A model generated the notes under the pieces. The model did no database searches, was not told the origin of the DNA, and saw only the letters and a program-made list of their open reading frames with translations. Positions 7,093 through 11,892 of a stretch of 11,892 nucleotides of DNA are shown here, piece after piece; positions within the stretch are counted from its first letter, which is position 1, and each line of letters starts with the position of its first letter. Both the position numbers and the translations under genes were made by a program. Location of the stretch: assembly GCA_047629355.1 (NCBI GenBank), contig JBLHWU010000197.1, positions 1-11,892 on the forward strand, in the 5' to 3' direction. Origin of the DNA: CAYUNA01 sp047629355. GTDB taxonomy: Bacteria; Bacteroidota; Bacteroidia; Chitinophagales; Saprospiraceae.

Positions 7093-7394
7093 ATTTTTTT
7101 GTAAAAATCTGTTACATCCGTCCAATTCACGCAACCGTCCTAACTAATTTATCAGATTTCAATAAAAAACCTTCCGATTACTGGGAGGTCATAAATTGTT
7201 TGCTGTACTCGCTGTTAGCCAGACAGAATAAGGAAATAAAATGAGGTACAGGAAATCCTTTTTTAGACGATGTTAGTTTTAACAATGTCACAAATTCGAT
7301 GTTTTATTCTTGGTTTTTTTAAGAAAAAAGTAGAATTGAAGGTTAAATGATTGATTGTCAGTTTTTTAAAAAATAAATAAAATAAATAAAAAAA

Positions 7395-8111
7395 ATGAAA
7401 ATAGCCATTCTTGGATACGGAAAAATGGGAAAAACAATTGAACAAATGTCTACAAAAAAAGGGCATGAAGTTGTTTTGAGAATTGGCATAAATAACTTAG
7501 CTGATTTTAATGAAAAGAATGTTCAAAAAGCCGATGTAGTTATTGAATTTTCTAATCCAGAAAGTGCATTTGATAACCTTTCAAAATGCTTAGAATGGGG
7601 TGTGCCGGTAGTATCAGGAACAACAGGTTGGTTGGATAAAATGGAGGAAATTAAGTCGATTTGTAATAAAAATAAAGGGGCATTTTTCTATGCCTCTAAT
7701 TATAGTGTAGGCGTGAATATTTTCTTTGCCATCAATCGACAATTGGCGAAAATGATGAACGAGCAACCGCAATACGAAGTGGAAGTAGAAGAAATTCACC
7801 ACACGCAAAAACTGGATGCACCCAGTGGCACCGCAATTACCTTGGCGCAAGGCATCGTGCAAGAAATGAGTCGAAAAACGAATTGGGTGAAGGAGAAAAT
7901 AGAAAAATCGACTGATTTACCTATCATTTCTAAGCGCATCGACAAAGTACCTGGTACGCACGAAATCGTTTACAACTCTCCGATAGATTCTATTGAAATT
8001 AAGCATACGGCGCACTCGCGAGCTGGATTTGCAGGTGGTGCGATTTTGGCGGCAGAGTGGATTGTTGGAAAGGAAGGGAATTTTGGGATGGGGGATATGC
8101 TGGGTTTTTAG
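7395..8111 (+). CDS. dapB: 4-hydroxy-tetrahydrodipicolinate reductase
   Basis: This cytosolic NAD(P)H enzyme makes tetrahydrodipicolinate in the diaminopimelate/lysine pathway, feeding peptidoglycan and lysine synthesis. At 238 residues it has the short form usual for Bacteroidota. Landmarks are the nucleotide-binding GYGKMG (7-12), EFSNP (51-55), SGTTGW (74-79), SNYSVGVN (101-108) and the catalytic block EIHHTQKLDAPSGTA (133-147) with its His pair and K139. RAGFAGG near the C-terminus is also typical. The ATG follows an A/T-rich leader with no Shine-Dalgarno sequence. No other dap genes are adjacent. The 299 bp between element A and the start codon contain no promoter box I would defend. A strong hairpin follows, shared with the convergent adaptor gene. 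Confidence 0.95.
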   Translation: MKIAILGYGKMGKTIEQMSTKKGHEVVLRIGINNLADFNEKNVQKADVVIEFSNPESAFDNLSKCLEWGVPVVSGTTGWLDKMEEIKSICNKNKGAFFYASNYSVGVNIFFAINRQLAKMMNEQPQYEVEVEEIHHTQKLDAPSGTAITLAQGIVQEMSRKTNWVKEKIEKSTDLPIISKRIDKVPGTHEIVYNSPIDSIEIKHTAHSRAGFAGGAILAAEWIVGKEGNFGMGDMLGF

Positions 8112-8127
8112 AATAGGAGAAGCTTAT

Positions 8128-8171
8128 TTTTAAGCGGAGAAAAATTTTATGAAATTTTTCTCCGCTTAAAA
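8128..8171. terminator. Bidirectional hairpin between dapB and the adaptor gene
   Basis: Positions 8128-8147 pair perfectly with 8152-8171 (20 bp) around a TATG loop. It starts 17 bp after the dapB stop and ends 14 bp from the adaptor gene's stop, so it suits both convergent transcripts. Its stem includes GGAGAAAAAT, which also occurs in the hairpins at 3937-3980 and 9580-9602. Confidence 0.8.
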
Positions 8172-8184
8172 TAACTTAAAAAAT

Positions 8185-9435
8185 CTACTTCAACACCAAC
8201 TCATCCTTATCCCCAAAATTCTCATAACTTGAGGTAATCACGACATCGCCAGGTACTAAACCTTCCAAGACTTCGTAATAATTTGGATTTTGCTTACCCA
8301 CCTTGATATTGCGTTTTTGAGCATTACCCGTCGCAGTATCGATAACATAAACCCAATTGCCGCCCGTTGTTTGGTAAAAACTGCCGCGCGCGAGTAACAA
8401 AGCTTGTTGTTCTGCACTTAATTGTAATTTGATAGAAACGGTCTGTCCGCGCTTGATGCCTTCTGGAAATTTATCGGTAAAAATCATATCCACCTGAAAA
8501 GAACCATTCGTTACTTGCGGATAAATCTTTTTGATGCGCAAATTATAGCTTTTATTGGCAAATTGAAACGAGCCTTCCTGATTCATGAAAATTCGTGAAA
8601 TGTAGAATTCATCAATCCGCGCTCGGATTTTAAAATTGGTCAAATCATCCATCTGTGCGATATTTTCCCCTTCCGAAATCAACTCGCCCAACTCTTTATT
8701 CAAACCTGACAATTGCCCACCAATCGGCGCCCGAATGGTCAAATTATCTAAGTTTTTTTGAGAAAAATCTAAGTTTTTCTTCATCAAATCCAACGAAGTA
8801 CTCATCTGCTGTTGCTGCAAATCCTGGAAAAGACTGTCTTTCGAAATCGTCAAATCCAACATTTTTTTACGGCGGAGCAGGTGTTCGTATTGGTCTTGCG
8901 TTTCTTCAAAATCAACTTTTGCAATCACATTATCGTCGAAGAGGGTAGCGTTACGTTTGGTCCGTTTGCTAAACAAGTCAAGATTAAATTCCACATCAAG
9001 AGATTGTTCGCGGAGATTGAGACTCTGCTGTTCCATTTGAATACTGAGTGTCCGAATTTGATTGATTTGGGAAACAATATTTGCTTCCTGATTGATGTAG
9101 TTTAATTGCAAATCTGGATTAGACAATTGTAAAATTCGCTGTCCTTTCTCCACAAATGCCCCATCTTCCACGTATTTCTCTTCCACACGACCACCTTCGA
9201 CGGCGTCAATAAAAACGGTTTTTATTGGTTGCACTACACCCGTCACAGGAATGAATTCTTGAAAAATTCCTTTAGAAATAGTGTCAATTAATAGGCGTTC
9301 CGTCTCCACATTCAAGCGAGAAGTCCCTGCGTCTTGATAGAGTTTTGAAATGAAAAAAATCACTCCTGCTGCGATCGCTGCTAAGAATACTATTTTTTTC
9401 CAGCCCAATCCTGCTTTTTCGATTTTCTTATCCAT
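8185..9435 (-). CDS. Periplasmic adaptor (membrane fusion protein) of an efflux or ABC export system
   Basis: This protein bridges an inner-membrane transporter to an outer-membrane channel, as in MacA/HlyD/AcrA-type systems. Of 416 residues, one membrane segment (about 14-31) anchors it, with the rest periplasmic. The order is typical: first half of the lipoyl domain (about 65-107, with VEKGQ at 95-99), a long coiled-coil hairpin (about 108-232), second lipoyl half starting at RAPIGGQLSG (235-244), a beta-barrel domain, and a membrane-proximal domain ending GLVPGDVVIT. The form is nearest to MacA-like adaptors that work with FtsX/MacB-type ABC permeases. No permease, ATPase or outer-membrane channel gene is adjacent, so the partner must be encoded elsewhere. 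Upstream are a probable sigma-54 promoter, paired palindromic sites and an inserted mobile element. Substrate unknown. Confidence 0.9.
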   Translation of the reverse strand: MDKKIEKAGLGWKKIVFLAAIAAGVIFFISKLYQDAGTSRLNVETERLLIDTISKGIFQEFIPVTGVVQPIKTVFIDAVEGGRVEEKYVEDGAFVEKGQRILQLSNPDLQLNYINQEANIVSQINQIRTLSIQMEQQSLNLREQSLDVEFNLDLFSKRTKRNATLFDDNVIAKVDFEETQDQYEHLLRRKKMLDLTISKDSLFQDLQQQQMSTSLDLMKKNLDFSQKNLDNLTIRAPIGGQLSGLNKELGELISEGENIAQMDDLTNFKIRARIDEFYISRIFMNQEGSFQFANKSYNLRIKKIYPQVTNGSFQVDMIFTDKFPEGIKRGQTVSIKLQLSAEQQALLLARGSFYQTTGGNWVYVIDTATGNAQKRNIKVGKQNPNYYEVLEGLVPGDVVITSSYENFGDKDELVLK

Positions 9436-9516
9436 TGTAAGTTGTTATTAATTATTGGTTGATTGGTTATTGGTGAGCAAGCGTTTTGTTTTTGAATTTT
9501 AATAGTAAAAAATGAT

Positions 9517-9653
9517 GGTTCTTTGAGAAATCCGGTGAAACATAAGTTTGTTCTTGTTTTAATCAAGGGAGTTTTGAGGGAGAAAAATCTTATGATTTTC
9601 TCGCTTCTTAAAATTCAAGGAATATTTTATTTCATCGGATTTGTCAAAGAACC
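9517..9653. mobile_element. MITE-like insertion B, 137 bp, 8-bp target duplication AAAATGAT
   Basis: Ends match copy A: left GGTTCTTTGAGAAATCC and right GGATTTGTCAAAGAACC. The terminal inverted repeat extends to about 24 bp with two mismatches. An exact 8-bp direct repeat, AAAATGAT, flanks it at 9509-9516 and 9654-9661, which is the clearest target duplication in the window. The left 45 bases match copy A at 42 positions. The small left hairpin is kept by a G-T wobble where copy A has a standard pair. The middle differs from copy A and holds the GGGAGAAAAAT hairpin module (9564-9602), also found at 3928-3980. It lies between the adaptor gene and its presumed sigma-54 promoter. Confidence 0.9.
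9580..9602. repeat. Internal hairpin of element B
   Basis: GAGAAAAATC (9580-9589) pairs with GATTTTCTC (9594-9602), with a single bulged A and a TTAT loop. With its lead-in (9564-9588) it is 22/25 identical to 3928-3952 inside another element, although the hairpin tip and right arm differ. Confidence 0.65.
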
Positions 9654-9690
9654 AAAATGATTGCTTGCATTTGATTCTATTTATTTAAAT

Positions 9691-9705
9691 TCAATCGGTG
9701 TGCCA
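9691..9705 (-). promoter_or_regulatory. Probable sigma-54 promoter of the adaptor gene
   Basis: On the minus strand the sequence reads TGGCAC-ACCGA-TTGA. The -24 hexamer is a perfect match to the sigma-54 consensus, the 5-base spacer is exact, and the -12 element is TTGA instead of TTGC. The start site would be near 9680, giving a leader of about 245 nt that includes mobile element B. Two palindromic sites lie upstream at enhancer distance. I saw no other well-formed non-coding match in the window. Confidence 0.6.
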
Positions 9706-9771
9706 ATGGTTTTAAGTATTTGGTAATCAGTATTTTATGTAAAATATTGAAAAAATATTTTATAAAAAAAA

Positions 9772-9807
9772 TGTACGAAGATGAACAAAAGTGTCCGAAA
9801 ATGAACG
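9772..9807 (-). promoter_or_regulatory. Paired 16-bp palindromic sites, likely enhancer (UAS) for the sigma-54 promoter
   Basis: Two units, TGTACGAAGATGAACA (9772-9787) and TGTCCGAAAATGAACG (9792-9807), match at 13 of 16 positions and start exactly 20 bp apart, so they face the same side of the helix. Each is itself an imperfect palindrome of the form TGTNC-N6-GNACA. They lie about 85 bp upstream of the -24 element on the minus strand, as expected for an NtrC-type activator. No regulator gene is adjacent. Confidence 0.6.
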
Positions 9808-9833
9808 GTTTTTTAGGTAAAAAAGGTACTATT

Positions 9834-10736
9834 TTAATTATTTGTACCCGTCAACCTTCCACCATTTACCGTCTCCCGTCTTCCTTTTTGCCAAAGCTGA
9901 AAAGAATTGTACAAATTTTGCCAAAGAATATAAAAAATTGGACTCAATGCGGCAATCGGACTAACAAATGTCAACGCTAACCATAAAATAAACATTGTAT
10001 TCTTACGCCCTAATGCCAAACCACCTTCGTATTTCAATTCTTTCGAAACGATGCGTTCGCCGATTTGAAAATTAAGGATGCAAAGAACGCCTGTTGCCAT
10101 CGCTATCCAAAAAATAGTATCAGTCTGCATCTGTTCTGAAGTTTTAATGAAATTGGTTGATTTTGCCATTGCCAGGTAGACATTTAATAAAAAAAGATAC
10201 AATGGGATATCCTTTTTTTGACTTAAAAACTGCTGCACTTTTGGCATTGTTTTTTTGACAATTTGCGCTAAAATCAATGGCACAAAAACGACGACTACAA
10301 TCGGTATAAAAACAGAAAGCGTATCAATTGTTCCTTCAATTTTTATGATAAAAGGCAGCAAAAATGGAATGACTAAGGCCATACCCGCACTCGTGACCAA
10401 AGTGGAAGTGGCTACAATCTCTACTTTTGCATTCAATAATTGCGCGATAATTGGGGCAGCTACAGCCGTTGGGGCAAGTGCAATAACGAAGGTCGCAATC
10501 GCCACCGTTTCGTTAAAAAATTGCAGACAAAAATAAATCAAAACTGGAATCAGAATATTCGCCAGCAAAATTTTTAAGTGCAATTTTTGAATAATTCGCC
10601 GATGAATGTTGATATTTAAAAAAACAAAAAATAGCATTATCATCAAAAAATAGCGAATCAAAAACGCATATGGATGTCCATGTGGAAACAAAATTCCGAT
10701 GGCAATCGAAGCTAAAATAAGTAGTGATTTTTTCAT
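9834..10736 (-). CDS. BASS-family (bile acid:sodium symporter-like) transporter
   Basis: This is an inner-membrane secondary transporter of the SBF/BASS fold. The 300 residues contain about nine to ten hydrophobic segments from residue 4 to ~283. The family's crossover region is suggested by ALAPTAVAAP (86-95), and GRKNT (243-247) precedes the last helices as in related proteins. Bacterial BASS members carry varied organic anions (for example pantoate or thiamine precursors in others), so the substrate is not predictable here. The ATG at 10736 begins directly with the first helix. The last ~14 residues (about 283-296) are encoded by a degenerate heptanucleotide repeat and are probably not original protein. 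It is divergent from the outer-membrane gene across 201 bp and upstream of the adaptor gene on the same strand, but separated by 398 bp, so it is not in its operon. Confidence 0.88.
   Translation of the reverse strand: MKKSLLILASIAIGILFPHGHPYAFLIRYFLMIMLFFVFLNINIHRRIIQKLHLKILLANILIPVLIYFCLQFFNETVAIATFVIALAPTAVAAPIIAQLLNAKVEIVATSTLVTSAGMALVIPFLLPFIIKIEGTIDTLSVFIPIVVVVFVPLILAQIVKKTMPKVQQFLSQKKDIPLYLFLLNVYLAMAKSTNFIKTSEQMQTDTIFWIAMATGVLCILNFQIGERIVSKELKYEGGLALGRKNTMFILWLALTFVSPIAALSPIFYILWQNLYNSFQLWQKGRRETVNGGRLTGTNN
9848..9889. repeat. Degenerate heptanucleotide repeat (six CC-initial units)
   Basis: Six successive 7-base units begin with CC: CCGTCAA, CCTTCCA, CCATTTA, CCGTCTC, CCGTCTT, CCTTTTT. 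The pattern resembles short tandemly repeated heptamers known in other bacterial genomes. It overlaps the 3' end of the BASS gene and encodes its terminal RRETVNGGRL stretch on the minus strand. Confidence 0.55.
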
Positions 10737-10861
10737 GGTTGGCTGCGTTTTTCTTGTGTTTACCCGACAATTGGCGCGAAGGACGGGCTAATTTCTGATA
10801 AGTCCAAACAACTATTCGACGATTTCATTCGTTATTTAATCGTGTTTTTATAAAAAATGAC

Positions 10862-10869
10862 AATCTTTG
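10862..10869 (+). promoter_or_regulatory. Weak -7 box candidate for the outer-membrane protein gene
   Basis: AATCTTTG followed by CG matches TAnnTTTG at seven of eight positions and lies 69 bp before the ATG. There is no -33 TTTG at the expected spacing, so this is tentative. The rest of the 201-bp divergent intergenic region shows no clear site for the BASS gene. Confidence 0.25.
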
Positions 10870-10937
10870 CGAGAAGATAATTTTTTAAACAATCATATTT
10901 TTAAAACACTTCTCTAAAACATTCAAATAAAATTTCT

Positions 10938-11561
10938 ATGAAAAGAATATTGCTCTTTAGCTTCTTGGCTTGTTTTTTAACACTCGCCTTTACGAATGAC
11001 GCGTATGCGCAAAAAAAGAAAACTTCAAAAACCGATGAGTATTTTGATGAAAGTGGAGACTTTTTGAGTAAAGTCTGGTATGCAGGTGGTCTCAACTTGA
11101 ATTGGGGCAACGCTTTCTTAGGAGGACGACAAGGAAATATTTTTACATTTGGATTGTCTCCAATGGTAGGATATGAATTCTTTGAAGGCTTTTCAGTAGG
11201 GCCACGATTAGAATTTTTATATCAAAGTGGTCGTTTTGACAATGGTCAAAGTCCCGATTTGAAGTACAATAGTTTGGATTTTGGCTTAGGGGTTTTTACA
11301 AGATATAAATTCCAAAACGGGCTGTTTTTACACGGAGAATATCAATCATTGAATGAGGAAGAACCACGCGAATTGACTGCGACGGAGGTCTTAACGACTA
11401 AAAGTTGGACGAGTAATTTATTTGTTGGTGCAGGCTATGCTTCGGGTGGAATCATTGGTTTTGAAATGTATGTTTTGTACAATACTTCAGAAGAACGAAC
11501 GGCAGAAAATTTACCGCCGCTTTATTACCGTTTCGGTCTCAATTATAAGTTTTTGCAATAA
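10938..11561 (+). CDS. Small outer-membrane beta-barrel protein
   Basis: A 207-residue precursor with a clean signal peptide (1-24, cleavage after AYA before QKKK). After a charged stretch of about 20 residues, alternating amphipathic strands fill the rest, for example the segments around NIFTFGLSPMVGYEF, SVGPRLEFLYQ, LDFGLGVFTRYKF, LFLHGEYQSL, NLFVGAGYA, GFEMYVLYNTS and YYRFGLNYKF. This fits an eight-strand barrel of the OmpA/OmpW/PorT-like size class common in Bacteroidota. The end, YKFLQ, is close to the aromatic-terminal signal for outer-membrane insertion, but Phe is third from last. No enzyme motifs are seen, and the role is unknown. The gene stands alone. Its 3' hairpin begins on the base after the stop codon and is split by a mobile element. 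Confidence 0.85.
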   Translation: MKRILLFSFLACFLTLAFTNDAYAQKKKTSKTDEYFDESGDFLSKVWYAGGLNLNWGNAFLGGRQGNIFTFGLSPMVGYEFFEGFSVGPRLEFLYQSGRFDNGQSPDLKYNSLDFGLGVFTRYKFQNGLFLHGEYQSLNEEEPRELTATEVLTTKSWTSNLFVGAGYASGGIIGFEMYVLYNTSEERTAENLPPLYYRFGLNYKFLQ

Positions 11562-11579
11562 AATTTTAGGCAGGATTTA

Positions 11580-11723
11580 TTACTCGACCCGACAAAAAAT
11601 AAAAATCATAATATATGGCGTGAAATTCCGAGGAAATTAAGGGTGTTACTTCAAGTAATACCCTTAATTGGGCTGGAAAAACTCATTCATATTATTAAAA
11701 ATATTTTTTGTCGGGTCGAGTAA
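11580..11723. mobile_element. MITE-like insertion, 144 bp, 7-bp target duplication GGATTTA
   Basis: The ends are perfect 22-bp inverted repeats (11580-11601 and 11702-11723) starting TTACTCGACCCGAC. GGATTTA flanks the element at 11573-11579 and 11724-11730. The interior contains a hairpin (11635-11669) with a 15-bp stem including one G-U pair. There is no coding capacity. The ends differ from those of the other elements in the window, so this is a separate family. Removing the element and one duplication copy restores a simple hairpin, which independently supports insertion. Confidence 0.88.
11635..11669. repeat. Internal hairpin of the 11580 element
   Basis: AATTAAGGGTGTTAC (11635-11649) pairs with GTAATACCCTTAATT (11655-11669), one pair being G-U, around a TTCAA loop. 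It repeats the pattern, seen in other elements here, of an inverted-repeat frame around an unrelated hairpin. Confidence 0.75.
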
Positions 11724-11790
11724 GGATTTATACCAAAAAACGGCGTAAGTCCTGCCTAAAATTCTTAATTCTACATTTTTAATTAAAAAA

Positions 11791-11892
11791 TCACCTTCCC
11801 GCACACCGCACACACATCGCACTCTCCGGCATATACATCAATCGTGCTGGCCGAATCGGATTTTTACATCGTCCACAATTGCCAAAGTCCGG
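11791..11892 (-). CDS. DksA/TraR-type C4 zinc-finger protein, 3' end only
   Basis: The window edge cuts this gene, leaving the last 33 codons and TGA. The visible part reads FGNCGRC at its start and MCVRCAGR at its end, giving the CxxC...CxxC zinc-finger of the DksA/TraR family with the expected spacing and the linking PARLMYMPES segment. Family members bind RNA polymerase through its secondary channel and modulate initiation, often with ppGpp. The N-terminal coiled coil that would distinguish DksA-like from shorter TraR-like proteins is outside the window. It is convergent with the outer-membrane gene. Confidence 0.85.
   Translation of the reverse strand, partial: PDFGNCGRCKNPIRPARLMYMPESAMCVRCAGR

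Larger units (their letters stand above)
6898..7141. repeat. Imperfect palindrome split by the mobile element at 6962
   Basis: The 26-nt arm at 6898-6923 matches the reverse complement of 7116-7141 at 20 positions without gaps, and all six differences are transitions. GGATTGGAC and its diverged partner lie at the centre of each arm. The left arm starts 3 bp after the lipid kinase stop. The mobile element 6962-7092 lies between the arms, so the original loop would have been about 53 nt. It may be an old gene-end hairpin or an older, decayed inverted-repeat element; no flanking duplication is visible. Confidence 0.6.
11562..11763 (+). terminator. Gene-end hairpin split by a mobile element
   Basis: AATTTTAGGCAGGATTTA (11562-11579) pairs with 11746-11763 at all 18 positions if one G-U wobble is allowed. 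The arms would have enclosed a loop of about 15 bases, but the 144-bp element at 11580-11723 and one copy of its 7-bp duplication now separate them. The left arm starts directly after the TAA of the outer-membrane gene. The convergent neighbour may have used the same hairpin. Confidence 0.75.

Noticed and set aside
6954..7100. ATTTTTTT target duplication could be chance
   Set aside because: I kept the insertion call because the second copy with the same ends has a complex exact duplication, although this copy alone would be weak.
7142..7394. tRNA or small RNA before dapB
   Set aside because: There are small hairpins (7169-7187) but no cloverleaf or TTCRA arm, and no promoter box with both elements.
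9720..9980. 86-codon plus-strand frame
   Set aside because: It overlaps the paired palindromic sites, the heptanucleotide repeat and the BASS gene in antisense, with no start signal or protein-like composition.
10737..10937. Riboswitch upstream of the BASS transporter
   Set aside because: Short GGAC/GTCC pairings exist, but I could not recognise the core of thiamine, preQ1 or other known classes.

Overview
The window looks like a chromosomal segment of a Bacteroidota bacterium, most likely in or near the Saprospirales. The base composition is AT-rich. Two proteins end in domains resembling type IX secretion (T9SS) C-terminal sorting domains. Starts lack clear Shine-Dalgarno sequences, and several upstream regions carry a TAnnTTTG box typical of the group's primary sigma factor. 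The lineage call is inference from these features; no rRNA or tRNA gene is visible.

Layout, left to right: a 5'-damaged T9SS-cargo gene (+, to 900); convergent with it, a secreted purple-acid-phosphatase-like metallophosphoesterase (-, 1178-3085); a gene-poor AT-rich stretch of about 1 kb; glyA (+, 4131-5405); an overlapping pair of an EEP-fold membrane protein with an eroded active site (+, 5560-6561) and a DgkA-type lipid kinase (+, 6539-6895); dapB (+, 7395-8111); convergent with dapB, a lone periplasmic adaptor (membrane fusion protein) gene (-, 8185-9435); a BASS-family transporter (-, 9834-10736); divergent from it, a small outer-membrane beta-barrel gene (+, 10938-11561); and at the right edge the 3' end of a DksA/TraR-type zinc-finger gene (-, 11791-11892). 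Apart from the EEP/DgkA pair there is no evident operon. Most genes are housekeeping or envelope functions.

The striking content lies between the genes. I find five short non-coding elements (131-181 bp) with terminal inverted repeats, each flanked by an exact 7- or 8-bp direct repeat, as expected for MITE-like insertions: 914-1094, 3895-4043, 6962-7092, 9517-9653 and 11580-11723. Those at 6962 and 9517 share ends and one flank but carry different internal hairpins. The hairpin module of the 9517 element recurs inside the differently ended element at 3895. The element at 11580 has split a gene-end hairpin in two, and the one at 6962 lies inside an imperfect palindrome.

The adaptor gene has what looks like a sigma-54 promoter (TGGCAC-N5-TTGA, minus strand, 9691-9705) with two 16-bp palindromic sites 20 bp apart about 85 bp further upstream. 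One of the mobile elements sits in its presumed leader. Two other degenerate features are a heptanucleotide repeat forming the last codons of the BASS transporter gene and a 47-bp dispersed repeat in the large intergenic region.
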